40,697 nucleotides of DNA from Anaeromonas gelatinilytica. Its GTDB lineage: Bacteria > Bacillota > Clostridia > Tissierellales > SIT17. Shown one piece after another: positions 17,816 through 26,585 of the stretch. The notes beneath the pieces were generated by a model. The model searched no databases. It had not been told where the DNA came from and saw nothing but the letters and a program-made list of their open reading frames with translations. Position 1 is the first letter of the stretch, and every line of letters starts with the position of its first letter. The stretch spans positions 1 through 40,697 of the forward strand of contig NZ_WSFU01000130.1 of the NCBI RefSeq assembly GCF_016820635.1, in the 5' to 3' direction. The translations under genes and the position numbers were made by a program.

Positions 17816-17937
17816 TTTAATTCCTCCCTAGTAGTTTATTATTTTGTATTTAAAAAAACATAAGCAATATTAATATAGAATAAATGCGAATGTTTTCTAA
17901 CACCATTACTTAAAAATAAAACAACTAACCGAAAATA

Positions 17938-17978
17938 ATAATACAGTATTGACAAAATAAAGTCAATTTATTTTGTCA
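17938..17978 (-). promoter_or_regulatory. Promoter and dyad operator of the peptide transporter
   Basis: On the minus strand TTGACT (plus 17961-17966), a 17-base spacer and TATTAT (17938-17943) form a good sigma-70 promoter. The -35 box lies in the centre of a 29-base dyad, TGACAAAATAAA-gtcaa-TTTATTTTGTCA (17950-17978), whose 12-base arms are perfectly complementary. A protein bound there would overlap the -35 box and spacer. The regulator is not identified. The rest of the 510-base divergent gap (17816-18325) shows only AT-rich sequence and the opposite promoter. Confidence 0.7.
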
Positions 17979-18253
17979 GACTCTTCACAAATATGAAAAT
18001 CTTATATAATTCTTTTATTATTTGGAAAATTTTAATACTATTTCTCGAGTTTTTTCAGAAATAATAACTTTATTTCATTATTATCAGTATATTACCACAG
18101 AATAATAGGTTTATACAATAAAAATTTCATTATTTTTATAATTTTTTTATTTATAAGAAAAATATATTTCTTGGAATTTATTCCCTACCTTTTATTAAAT
18201 GTCTAAATAATGGGAGTTATTATCTAATCAATTTGTAGACGATTGATATATTA

Positions 18254-18282
18254 TTGACATATTTTGATAAACGTATTATGAT
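18254..18282 (+). promoter_or_regulatory. Sigma-70 promoter of the prolidase-iminopeptidase operon
   Basis: TTGACA at 18254-18259 and TATGAT at 18277-18282 are separated by 17 bases, 43 bases upstream of the gene start. Confidence 0.75.
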
Positions 18283-18325
18283 GTTTAATGTATTAGAAAC
18301 TTAAAAAATGTTAGGAGGCACTAGT

Positions 18326-19414
18326 ATGAATCGAAGTAGGGTTAACAGAGTTTTAAAATCAATGGAAGATAATAGTATTCCTCAATTAATTATCTCTGAT
18401 CCAACAGCTATTTTCTATTTAACAGGAAAGTGGATTCATCCAGGAGAAAGATTATTAGCATTATATCTAAATATTAATGGTAACCACAAAATAGTTATCA
18501 ATGAATTATTTCCACAGGAAGAAGATCTTGGTGTTGAAATCATATGGTATAACGATATTCAAGATGGAGTTGAAATTTTATCTAAACATGTAGACAAAGA
18601 TAAAGTTATAGGCATAGATAAGACTTGGCCTGCTAAGTTCCTATTAAGATTACAAGAACTTGGAGCCGGAAGTAAATTCGTAAATGGTTCTTTTATAATT
18701 GACTACGTTAGAATGATTAAAGCCGAAGAAGAAAGGGCTATCTTAAGAGAATCTTCTAGATTAAATGATCTAGTAATGGAAGAATTAATTCCATGGTCAG
18801 GAAAAGGTTTAACAGAAAAAGAATTACACGATAAGGTACTTGAAATTTATAAAAACCATGGTATCACTGAGGTTTCTTTCGATCCAATTACAGCATATGC
18901 TAAAGGAGCAGCAGATCCTCACCATGTAACTGATGACTCTAAAGGAAAACATGGAGACTGTGTTGTTCTTGATATCGGTGGATTCTACAAAAACTATGCA
19001 TCAGATATGACAAGAACAGTATTTATAGGTGAAGTTTCTGAAAGACAAAAAGAAATATATAACATCGTTCTAGAAGCAAACTTAAGAGGTATAGCTGCAG
19101 CAAAACCAGGAAATAGAATGTGTGATGTAGACTTAGCTGCTAGAAACTACATAGAAGAAATGGGATATGGTGAATATTTCACCCATAGAACTGGCCATTC
19201 TATCGGTTTAGAAGACCATGAATTTGGTGATGTTTCTTCTGTAAATGAAGACATTATAAAACCTGGACAAGTTTTCTCAGTAGAACCAGGAATTTATCTA
19301 CCAAAAGAAGGTATTGGTGTTCGTATTGAAGACCTAGTAATAGTTACTGAAGATGGTTGTGAAGTTATAAATAAATTCACTAAGGATATAATCATTGTTC
19401 CTGAATCTAAATAG
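18326..19414 (+). CDS. M24 family Xaa-Pro dipeptidase (prolidase-like)
   Basis: A protein of 362 residues, the usual length of bacterial PepQ-like proteins. The N-terminal creatinase domain (~1-125) is followed by the pita-bread domain with metal ligands in VVLDIGGFYKNYASDMTRTV (two Asp), HRTGHSIGLEDHE (His), FSVEPGIYLPKEG (Glu) and GVRIEDLV (Glu). It would split Xaa-Pro dipeptides or remove N-terminal residues before proline. AGGAGG just before the ATG at 18326 decides the start; an ATG at 18308 precedes that site. It forms an operon with the iminopeptidase 17 bases downstream. PepQ and PepP cannot be told apart with certainty here. Confidence 0.9.
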   Translation: MNRSRVNRVLKSMEDNSIPQLIISDPTAIFYLTGKWIHPGERLLALYLNINGNHKIVINELFPQEEDLGVEIIWYNDIQDGVEILSKHVDKDKVIGIDKTWPAKFLLRLQELGAGSKFVNGSFIIDYVRMIKAEEERAILRESSRLNDLVMEELIPWSGKGLTEKELHDKVLEIYKNHGITEVSFDPITAYAKGAADPHHVTDDSKGKHGDCVVLDIGGFYKNYASDMTRTVFIGEVSERQKEIYNIVLEANLRGIAAAKPGNRMCDVDLAARNYIEEMGYGEYFTHRTGHSIGLEDHEFGDVSSVNEDIIKPGQVFSVEPGIYLPKEGIGVRIEDLVIVTEDGCEVINKFTKDIIIVPESK

Positions 19415-19431
19415 AAAAGGATGATTTTTTT

Positions 19432-20313
19432 ATGGAAATTACTGAAGGATATATGCCTTTTAGAGAATACAAAACTTATTATCGTATAGTAGGTGAATGT
19501 AAAGATGGTAAGAAACCATTAGTTTTATTACATGGAGGTCCAGGTTCTACTCATAATTATTTTGAAATACTAGATAGAATTGCAGAAGATGGACGAGCTA
19601 TTATCATGTATGACCAAATCGGTTGCGGATTATCCTCAATGCCTGATCGTCCGGAACTGTGGAATGCAGAGACATGGACTGAAGAGTTAATCCAATTACG
19701 TGAACATCTAGGATTAGATGAAATCCACTTATTAGGACAATCCTGGGGAGGAATGTTAGCAATCCACTACGCTTGTGAATATAAACCTAAGGGAATCAAG
19801 AGTTATATTTTATCCAGTACTCTACCATCTGCTTCTCTATGGGAAAAAGATCAACGTAGAAGAATTAAATATCTTCCCCAACACATGCAAGATGCTATTG
19901 ATAAAGCAGAAGAAACTGGAGATTACTCCTCAAAGGAATACCAAGAAGCTGAAGCAGAATTTATGCTTCGCTATTGTGCAGATGAAGTTGGACCAGATTC
20001 GCCAGAGTGCCTAAGACGTGAAAAAAACGCTGGCACGCAAGCTTATATAGCTGGATGGGGTCAAAATGAATTCACTCCTACTGGTTCATTGAAAGACTTT
20101 AACTTTATGGATGAAATTAAATATATCCAAGAACCTACTTTAATTATTAGCGGTTCAATTGACCTTTGTTCTCCATTTATTGCAAAGACAATGTATGATA
20201 AAATTCCAAATTCCGAATGGGAATTATTTCAGTACAGTCGTCATATGCCTTTTGTAGAAGAAAATGATAAATATATAAAAGTACTTACTGATTGGTTAAA
20301 CAAAAACGACTAA
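19432..20313 (+). CDS. pip: Prolyl iminopeptidase (S33 alpha/beta hydrolase)
   Basis: A protein of 293 residues with the family features in order: oxyanion segment LLHGGPGSTHNYF, nucleophile elbow LGQSWGGMLAIHY, catalytic Asp in ISGSIDLCSPF and His in SRHMPFVEEN. The HGGPG motif and GQSWGG elbow are typical of prolyl iminopeptidases, which release N-terminal proline from peptides. No signal peptide is visible, so it acts on imported peptides. It is co-transcribed with the M24 prolidase and ends at a strong hairpin. Together the two enzymes should free proline for the reductase. Confidence 0.9.
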   Translation: MEITEGYMPFREYKTYYRIVGECKDGKKPLVLLHGGPGSTHNYFEILDRIAEDGRAIIMYDQIGCGLSSMPDRPELWNAETWTEELIQLREHLGLDEIHLLGQSWGGMLAIHYACEYKPKGIKSYILSSTLPSASLWEKDQRRRIKYLPQHMQDAIDKAEETGDYSSKEYQEAEAEFMLRYCADEVGPDSPECLRREKNAGTQAYIAGWGQNEFTPTGSLKDFNFMDEIKYIQEPTLIISGSIDLCSPFIAKTMYDKIPNSEWELFQYSRHMPFVEENDKYIKVLTDWLNKND

Positions 20314-20327
20314 TTGAGTAGTATATA

Positions 20328-20376
20328 AATAGTAATAGCAGATATTTCATGAAATACCTACTATTACTATTTTTTA
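20328..20376. terminator. Bidirectional terminator between pip and yitT-like gene
   Basis: The hairpin aatagtaatag...ctattactattttttaa follows the iminopeptidase stop by 15 bases and reaches the stop of the convergent gene. Confidence 0.75.
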
Positions 20377-21237
20377 ATTACTATTTATATTCTTAAATCC
20401 ATTCCCTAAAACCTCATGAATATCTGTTATCATTACAAAAGCATTGGGATCTAACCTATGTATTAAATCCTTTAGCTTAACTATTTGTACCCTATTAACT
20501 ACACATAATAAAGTGTCTCTCTCTAATTCAGTATACATTCCCTTTCCTTTTAAAATTGTTGCCCCTCTACCTATTTCACTTAATATAGCAGTTCCTATTT
20601 CCTTTGGTCTTTCAGAAATTATTAAAAACGCCTTTGAATAGCTAAATCCACTCATTATTTGATCAATTGCTTTTACTGAAATATATAGTGCAATTAGAGA
20701 ATATAATGCTGTATCAATTTTTTTATCAACCAATCCAGCAAATATTACAACCATAAAGTCAACAGCCATCATCAATTTAGATGTACTTATACTTGGAAAG
20801 TATTTGTGCAATATAGCTCCTGCTAAATCTGTTCCTCCAGTAGTACCTCCAAATTTAAATATAATTCCTACCCCAATACCTAAAAGTAACCCTCCAAATA
20901 TTGAAGATAATAATAAATTATTTGTAGCCACAGTATTAGATATAATCCTTATGAAAAAAAACAACCCTAAGATTGCATATAAAGTCTTGATTCCAAAGGT
21001 TTTACCTAAAATTATTACTCCTATTGTAAACAATAAAATATTTATCATTAAATTAACTATTTCCATTTTCAAAAAACCATCAGTTACTTTCTCAATAACT
21101 ATCGCAAAACCACTTATCCCTCCTGGCGCAATGGTATTTGGCTCTAAAAACATATTTAATGCTATTGCCATCACCATTGTACCTACCGTTATAGCTACAT
21201 AATCTATAATGTAATTATACCACTTTTTTTTAACCAT
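20374..21237 (-). CDS. YitT family membrane protein (DUF161-DUF2179)
   Basis: About 287 residues. The N-terminal two thirds hold about six hydrophobic spans with the family pattern NMFLEPNTIAPGGISGFAIV and GIIFKFGGTTGGTDLAGAIL; the C-terminal ~90 residues form the soluble DUF2179 domain (KGMYTELERDTLLCVVNRVQ, DPNAFVMITDIHEVLGNGFK). Function is unknown across the family. The ATG at 21237 is favoured because AGGGGG is well spaced for it, while an in-frame TTG three codons earlier abuts that site. It lies between the iminopeptidase and the hydroxyproline operon with no visible link to either. Confidence 0.88.
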   Translation of the reverse strand: MVKKKWYNYIIDYVAITVGTMVMAIALNMFLEPNTIAPGGISGFAIVIEKVTDGFLKMEIVNLMINILLFTIGVIILGKTFGIKTLYAILGLFFFIRIISNTVATNNLLLSSIFGGLLLGIGVGIIFKFGGTTGGTDLAGAILHKYFPSISTSKLMMAVDFMVVIFAGLVDKKIDTALYSLIALYISVKAIDQIMSGFSYSKAFLIISERPKEIGTAILSEIGRGATILKGKGMYTELERDTLLCVVNRVQIVKLKDLIHRLDPNAFVMITDIHEVLGNGFKNINSN

Positions 21238-21348
21238 TTTTCTCAACCCCCTATATAATATATTTAGGTTAATGAAACTAATCTATAATCCTTTATTAAA
21301 TAACCCAAAATAATTATTATAAATTCCAGAAAAATTATCCTTACATTC

Positions 21349-21389
21349 TATTAGCCCAGGCTTCTCAAAAAGAATCTCCTGGACTAATA
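21349..21389. other. Hairpin in the gap 21238-21432
   Basis: tattagcccagg...cctggactaata pairs with one mismatch. It lies upstream of the YitT-like gene, with an A/T tract only on its plus-strand 3' side. It may be a decayed terminator or part of the repeat neighbourhood. Nothing else is recognisable in this gap. Confidence 0.45.
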
Positions 21390-21432
21390 AAAATATTTTA
21401 TCTTAAGCTACCATATAAAATTTTAAAAATAT

Positions 21433-21643
21433 AAAAGGCAAACAAGAAGCATGTTCTCTAGGGAAACCTAGTTTCCCTTCGACGATGCATAAAACATGCA
21501 CCTAAGTACCCTTCTAATACAGCAGGGGATTTCATCCCCTACAACCCGTCATTTTTTATTGTATTCCAATATTTTCTATAACTATTAACCTTTGTATCTA
21601 TCAATAATCTAAAAGCTTTATTAAATTAACTTACCTAGACAAT
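21433..21643 (+). repeat. Dispersed structured repeat, complete copy B
   Basis: This is the only full copy in the window. It aligns with 40614-40697 over its first part and with 1-150 over the rest. Three hairpins are shared: gggaaa-cctag-tttccc (which overlaps an alternative ctagg-gaaa-cctag), tgcat-aaaac-atgca, and aggggat-ttc-atcccct. In the other copies the second stem reads tgcat-aaaac-gtgca, a U-A to U-G change that keeps pairing. No reading frame is present. It lies in the gap between the YitT-like gene and proC. Confidence 0.85.
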
Positions 21644-21750
21644 GAATAAGATGTCCCATAGCATCTAAATAAAATACTAATTTCAGTTTAGATTAAAAAT
21701 ATATGATTTTCAAGCATTTTAAAAAAATTTTTTATACATAAAATTCGATA

Positions 21751-21784
21751 ATAAATCCTTGCCCTGTATAGGACAAGGATTTAT
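21751..21784 (-). terminator. Terminator of the hydroxyproline operon
   Basis: The hairpin ataaatccttg...caaggatttat begins 28 bases past the proC stop, in an A/T-rich context. Confidence 0.75.
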
Positions 21785-21812
21785 TATATATTTCAATTAA
21801 TTTATGAATTTT

Positions 21813-22613
21813 TTAAAGTTCTTTAGATTTTTTTACACAACCTCTAACTGCTTCAATCATAGCACTTCTTAGTCCTTTATTTTCTAATATACTTACTGCT
21901 TCAATAGTAGTTCCTCCTGGAGAACAAACCATATCCTTTAATTCACCTGGATGTTTCCCTGTTTTTAAAACCATTTGAGCTGAACCCAATACCGTTGCAG
22001 CTGCCATCTTATAAGCCTTATCCCTAGGCATACCTTCCAGCACTCCTCCATCAGCTAATGCTTCTATAAACATATATACATATGCAGGAGAAGAACCACT
22101 TATCCCTGTAACCACATCCATAAGTTTCTCTTCTATCAACTCTGCTTCTCCAAAACTTTCAAATATTTCAAGTACTTCTTTTAATTCACCTTCAGAAACC
22201 CTTTCATTAGATGATATTGCTGACATACCTTTCCCTACTAAAGCTGGAGTATTGGGCATTACTCTAATTAATTTTACATCCCTTTCAAATCTCTCTTCTA
22301 ATTGAGATATTTTCTTCCCAGCTGCAATAGATATTATCAATGTATCCTTCTTCACATTATCCTTAATTTGGTCAATTACTATATCACATATATGGGGTTT
22401 CACAGCTAAAATAACTATTTGAGCCTTCCTGACAACCTCATTATTATCTGTAGTAGTATTTACACCATAATTTTTTTCTAACACCTTCAATGAATCTTTA
22501 TTTAAATCCCCCACAATTATATTCTCTGGTGAAAATATCTTACTATCAATTATACCTGCCATCATGGCTTGAGCCATATTTCCTCCGCCTATAAATCCTA
22601 AAGTTTCTTCCAT
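21813..22613 (-). CDS. proC: Pyrroline-5-carboxylate reductase
   Basis: A protein of 266 residues, the standard ProC length. The Rossmann NAD(P)H site is LGFIGGGNMAQAMMAGII, followed by VILAVKPHICDIV and RVMPNTPALVGKGMSA. The C-terminal dimer domain has the family signature ADGGVLEGMPRDKAYKMAAA and HPGELKDMVCSPGGTTIEAV. It reduces pyrroline-5-carboxylate to L-proline. It is the last gene of the operon with hypD (16 bases upstream), so here it is more likely catabolic, taking the HypD product to proline for the Stickland reductase, than a biosynthetic enzyme. GGGGGaatataa precedes the ATG. Confidence 0.95.
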   Translation of the reverse strand: MEETLGFIGGGNMAQAMMAGIIDSKIFSPENIIVGDLNKDSLKVLEKNYGVNTTTDNNEVVRKAQIVILAVKPHICDIVIDQIKDNVKKDTLIISIAAGKKISQLEERFERDVKLIRVMPNTPALVGKGMSAISSNERVSEGELKEVLEIFESFGEAELIEEKLMDVVTGISGSSPAYVYMFIEALADGGVLEGMPRDKAYKMAAATVLGSAQMVLKTGKHPGELKDMVCSPGGTTIEAVSILENKGLRSAMIEAVRGCVKKSKEL

Positions 22614-22629
22614 TTATATTCCCCCTAAA

Positions 22630-24990
22630 TTATATTGATTGTTCTGTTCTAGCTATTATCTCATCCTGTAATTCTTTACTTAAATTTGAGAAATAATCAC
22701 TATATCCTGCTACACGAACTATAAGATTCTTGTATTCCTCTGGTCTCTCTTGAGCCTCTAATAATGTCTCTCTAGTTACTACATTAAATTGTATATGATG
22801 TCCATCTAATTTAAAATATCCGCGTACTAAATTGGCTAATTTATCTAAACCTTCCTCCCCTTCTATGACTGAAGGAGTAACTTTTTGATTTAATAATGTT
22901 CCTCCTGTAATTAAATGATCCATTTTAGAAGCAGATTTTATCACTCCTGTAGGTCCATTTAAGTCTGCACCCTTAGCAGGAGATATACCATCGGCTAAAG
23001 CTTCCTCTGATTTTTTTCCACTAGGTAAAGCTCCTATCACTGATCCAAAATACACATGACATGTTGTAGGTAACATATTTATTCTGTGTTCTCCACCTCT
23101 AGTATTAGGCCTTCCTGTAACCTCATTATAATAGGCCTTAAATACACTTCCCATTATTTCATCTGCATAATCATCATCATTACCATATTTAGGAGTTTTC
23201 TTTTTAATTAGATTAAATACATCATCATGACCTTCAAAATTATCCTTTAAAGCATCTAATAGTTCCTTCATAGACATATTTCTATTATCAAATACATGAT
23301 ACTTTATAGTAGATAAACTATCTGTTATATCTCCTATCCCTACGCCCTGAATATAAGTTACATTATACCTTGCACCCCCGGCATTATAGTCCTTACCATT
23401 CTTTATACAGTCATCTATGATTATAGATAAAAATGGTACAGGCATATTCTCAGCATATAATCTTTCTATAACTCTATTTCCTCTAACCTTAATATCTATA
23501 AAATAATCAAGTTGTTTTTTAAAGGCTTCAAATAACTCATCATAACTGCTAAATTCAGTGGGGTCTCCTGTTTCTATTCCTAGTTTCTTTCCAATCATTG
23601 GATCAACACCATTATTAAGGGTTATCTCAAGAACCTTAGGAATATTGAAGTATCCTGTCAAAATATAAGCCTCTTTACCAAAGGCCCCTGTTTCAACACA
23701 ACCACTGGTACCTCCACATCTAGCATCCACTATATCCTTACCAGCATTTAATAACTCTTGAACAACAGCATCAGCATTAAATAATGATGGTTGCCCCCAT
23801 CCCTTTCTAACTATACTTAATGCCTTTTTTAAAAATCTCTGAGGAGTCTTTTTACTTATCTGAACATTTGAGCTAGGTTGTAAAAGTCTCATTTGATCTA
23901 TTACATCCAATACTAAATAACTAACTTCATTTACCCCATCGGAGCCATCAGCCTTTAATCCGCCACTATTTATATTAGCAAAATCCGTATATGTAGCACT
24001 CTCTTTTAAAGTTATTCCAACCTTAGGTGGGGCCGGTTGATTATTAAATTTAACCCATAAACACTGAAGTAATTCCTCAGCTCTATCTCTAGTTAAAGTA
24101 CCTTCCTCTATTTCCCTTTCATAGAAAGAATTAAGATGTTGATCTAATCTACCAGGATTAAATGAATCCCAAGGATTTAACTCAGATATAACACATAAGT
24201 GTACAAACCAATACATTTGAATGGCTTCCCTAAAGGTTCTTGGGGCATTGGCTGGAATCCAACTACAGGTCTCTGTTATATCTATTAATTCTTCTTTTCT
24301 CTTAGGGTCATCTTCCCTTTCTGCCATCTCCCTAGCTAATTCTGAATATCTTTTTCCTAATATAATTATAGCATCACAGGCTATCTTCATAGCTTCCAGT
24401 TGATTTATTTTATTTAAAGCATCATCATCATTATGAAAATCCAGATTTTTTATTGATTCATCTATTTCCTTTTTAAAATCTAAAAATCCCTTTTTATATA
24501 TTTTATTATCTCCAACAGTATGTCCTGGTCCCCTTTGTTCTTGAAATTCAGTAAATATGCCTGCTTCATAACAGTCCTTCCATTCCTGAGTCATATTTTC
24601 AAATATATGATATCTCATTGATCTTTTTTTCCAGTAAGGTATTATGGTCTCCTTTTGTATTTCCTTTGCCTGTTCATCCACCTTAAAAAATACCTTTTCC
24701 CTATCATTCATTGTCTCCATATCTTCTATTGTATGACAGCATAACTCAGGATAAGTTGGTGTGGCAGCAGGAGATTCTCCCCTTTCACCTACAATAAGTT
24801 CTCCATCATTTATACTTATTTTTTTCTTAGACATGAATTCCTTCAAAACTAAAGCTCTTAAAACAGGCTTCGAAACAGTTCCTTCATATTTTTTATACAC
24901 TTCATCTACTATCTTAGCCCTTTCCATTGAAATATAAGGTACTGCATTTAAACTTTCTTCCCTTAATTTCTTAACCCTTTCACAAATCAT
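22630..24990 (-). CDS. hypD: trans-4-hydroxy-L-proline dehydratase (glycyl radical enzyme)
   Basis: A protein of 786 residues. It has the glycyl radical loop RVAGYSDYF with Gly762, and the active-site loop GTSGCVETGAFG with Cys431 and Glu433. These positions are three lower than those I recall for Clostridioides difficile HypD (Cys434, Glu436, Gly765), a constant offset. HypD removes water from trans-4-hydroxyproline to give pyrroline-5-carboxylate. Glycerol and propanediol dehydratases, choline lyase and other relatives share the fold, but adjacent proC and the nearby proline reductase operon strongly favour HypD. GGGGGttaatattt precedes the ATG; hypE ends 5 bases upstream. Confidence 0.93.
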   Translation of the reverse strand: MICERVKKLREESLNAVPYISMERAKIVDEVYKKYEGTVSKPVLRALVLKEFMSKKKISINDGELIVGERGESPAATPTYPELCCHTIEDMETMNDREKVFFKVDEQAKEIQKETIIPYWKKRSMRYHIFENMTQEWKDCYEAGIFTEFQEQRGPGHTVGDNKIYKKGFLDFKKEIDESIKNLDFHNDDDALNKINQLEAMKIACDAIIILGKRYSELAREMAEREDDPKRKEELIDITETCSWIPANAPRTFREAIQMYWFVHLCVISELNPWDSFNPGRLDQHLNSFYEREIEEGTLTRDRAEELLQCLWVKFNNQPAPPKVGITLKESATYTDFANINSGGLKADGSDGVNEVSYLVLDVIDQMRLLQPSSNVQISKKTPQRFLKKALSIVRKGWGQPSLFNADAVVQELLNAGKDIVDARCGGTSGCVETGAFGKEAYILTGYFNIPKVLEITLNNGVDPMIGKKLGIETGDPTEFSSYDELFEAFKKQLDYFIDIKVRGNRVIERLYAENMPVPFLSIIIDDCIKNGKDYNAGGARYNVTYIQGVGIGDITDSLSTIKYHVFDNRNMSMKELLDALKDNFEGHDDVFNLIKKKTPKYGNDDDYADEIMGSVFKAYYNEVTGRPNTRGGEHRINMLPTTCHVYFGSVIGALPSGKKSEEALADGISPAKGADLNGPTGVIKSASKMDHLITGGTLLNQKVTPSVIEGEEGLDKLANLVRGYFKLDGHHIQFNVVTRETLLEAQERPEEYKNLIVRVAGYSDYFSNLSKELQDEIIARTEQSI

Positions 24991-24995
24991 AAATA

Positions 24996-25898
24996 TTAAC
25001 CCCCTACCTTTATTTTTCTATTTAATATTTTAAATTTCTCAACTAAATTATCCATCTCTTCCTCTGAAGGCTTTTCATCACCTATAAGATTATACTCTTT
25101 AGAAAGTCTCTCATACTTCTCCATTCCCATTCTATGATAAGGGAGGAGGTTAACTTGACTAATATTAAGTTTCTCTAAAAACTTAATTGTACCTTCGATA
25201 TTTTCCATATCATCATTTATACCTTTGATAATAGGTATTCTCACATATATATTAGCTCCAGTTTCAGATAACTTTTCTAAATTTTTTAATATATTTTTAT
25301 TGGAAACCCCTATATATTTTTTATGTCTCTCATCATCTAAAAGCTTTAAATCATAGAGGAATAAATCTGTATAATCTACTATTTTCTTGATATTTTCCCA
25401 TTTGCTATAGCCACTAGTATCAACAGTAGTATGTACTCCTTCAGTTTTTGATTTTTTTAGCATTTCTTCTAAAAAATCTATCTGAGATAAAGGTTCTCCA
25501 CCAGAAAATGTAACTCCACCACCGGATTCTTCATAGAATATTTCATCCTTCTTTATTTCCTTCATCAATTCTGAACTTGTAAATTTCCTTCCTACCAGCT
25601 TCCAACCTTCATTTAAACATAAATCTGCACATTTACCACACAAAGTGCACTTATCTTCATCCCTAATAGGCACCCTTGATTCCATCTTTATAGTCCTTTC
25701 AGGACATCTTTCTTCACACCTGCCACAGCCACTACATTTATCTCTAAAAAACATTAAATCACTATTAAAATTTTGACTTTCAGGGTTATGGCACCACCAG
25801 CAACTTAAGGGACAGCCTTTAAAAAACACAGTAGTCCTAATACCTGGGCCATCATGAACCGAGTACTTCTGTATATTCATTATCATACCTTTACTCAT
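24996..25898 (-). CDS. hypE: Glycyl radical enzyme activase (radical SAM), HypE
   Basis: About 300 residues. The radical SAM cluster motif is GCPLSCWWCHNPES, preceded by YSVHDGPGIRTTVFFKG. An inserted ferredoxin-like segment follows (CSGCGRCEERCPE and CTLCGKCADLCLN), typical of the class that carries two extra 4Fe-4S clusters. EESGGGVTFSGGEPLSQ is the SAM-binding region. It installs the glycyl radical on HypD. The start at plus 25898 (ATGAGTAA) overlaps the stop of the upstream regulator, which implies translational coupling. An ATG two codons earlier is possible. The in-frame codons further upstream lie inside the regulator gene and are rejected. Confidence 0.92.
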   Translation of the reverse strand: MSKGMIMNIQKYSVHDGPGIRTTVFFKGCPLSCWWCHNPESQNFNSDLMFFRDKCSGCGRCEERCPERTIKMESRVPIRDEDKCTLCGKCADLCLNEGWKLVGRKFTSSELMKEIKKDEIFYEESGGGVTFSGGEPLSQIDFLEEMLKKSKTEGVHTTVDTSGYSKWENIKKIVDYTDLFLYDLKLLDDERHKKYIGVSNKNILKNLEKLSETGANIYVRIPIIKGINDDMENIEGTIKFLEKLNISQVNLLPYHRMGMEKYERLSKEYNLIGDEKPSEEEMDNLVEKFKILNRKIKVGG

Positions 25899-26475
25899 CT
25901 TCATTAATCCCTTTATTATCTTTAAAATAATTAGGAGTACTAACAACTAAAACTTTAACTACTTTATTGGTATAATTAGCCCAGTTATGCATTCTTTCTG
26001 AATCATAATGGGCACTATCTCCAGGATATAAATGATATTCCTTAGAATCTAACATCAGGGTGAGAATTCCTTCAATCACATATACAAATTCTTCCCCCTT
26101 ATGACTGTACTCATTGATATCCTCTTCTACACTCATAGGCAAAATATCTATCCTCCTTGGATAAATATTTGCTTTATCTAAAGAATTACTTAAATGATAA
26201 TTAATGAATTTATTATTCATAACTTCATATACTTCATTTTCATAACTTTTTAATATCATTTTTTCGTCAGATTTAGGTTTCAATAAAAAACGGGATAAAT
26301 CTACTTTCAAAGCATCAGATATAACTTGTAAAGAATCTATAGCTATAGTAGTTAATCCCCTTTCAAACTGAGATAAAAACCCTATAGATAAACCTGTTTT
26401 TTCACTTAAATCTTTCAAAGTCATATTATTTGATTTTCTTATTTCTTTAACTTCACTACCTATATTTTCAATCAT
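25891..26475 (-). CDS. XRE-family regulator with C-terminal cupin
   Basis: A protein of 194 residues. The helix-turn-helix lies at ~8-62 (NNMTLKDLSEKTGLSIGFLS, QFERGLTTIAIDSLQVISDA). A cupin domain spans ~115-185 (YSHKGEEFVYVIEGILTLML, LYPGDSAHYDSERMHNW) and probably binds a small ligand or metal. It is the first gene of the operon with hypE, hypD and proC and overlaps hypE by 8 bases, so it is the likely local regulator of hydroxyproline use. The ribosome site before the ATG is weak. The effector could be hydroxyproline or proline, by context only. Confidence 0.85.
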   Translation of the reverse strand: MIENIGSEVKEIRKSNNMTLKDLSEKTGLSIGFLSQFERGLTTIAIDSLQVISDALKVDLSRFLLKPKSDEKMILKSYENEVYEVMNNKFINYHLSNSLDKANIYPRRIDILPMSVEEDINEYSHKGEEFVYVIEGILTLMLDSKEYHLYPGDSAHYDSERMHNWANYTNKVVKVLVVSTPNYFKDNKGINEDE

Positions 26476-26556
26476 AAAACAACCATTAAACTAAATTCCA
26501 ATAATGGTCTTCAATCCCCCTTTTACATATATATAATTTTTTTTATATCTATAAAT

Positions 26557-26585
26557 ATTTTAATCCCTTGTATAGTACTTGTCAA
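26557..26585 (-). promoter_or_regulatory. Promoter of the regulator-hypE-hypD-proC operon
   Basis: On the minus strand TTGACA (plus 26580-26585), 17 bases and TAAAAT (26557-26562) form a sigma-70 promoter about 80 bases upstream of the regulator start. AAGGGATTAAAAT overlaps the -10 box, and an inverted copy lies at 26652-26665. Confidence 0.7.

Noticed and set aside
17816-17940. Sigma-54 promoter for the peptide transporter
   Set aside because: No GG/GC pair with the right spacing was found; a sigma-70 promoter fits better.
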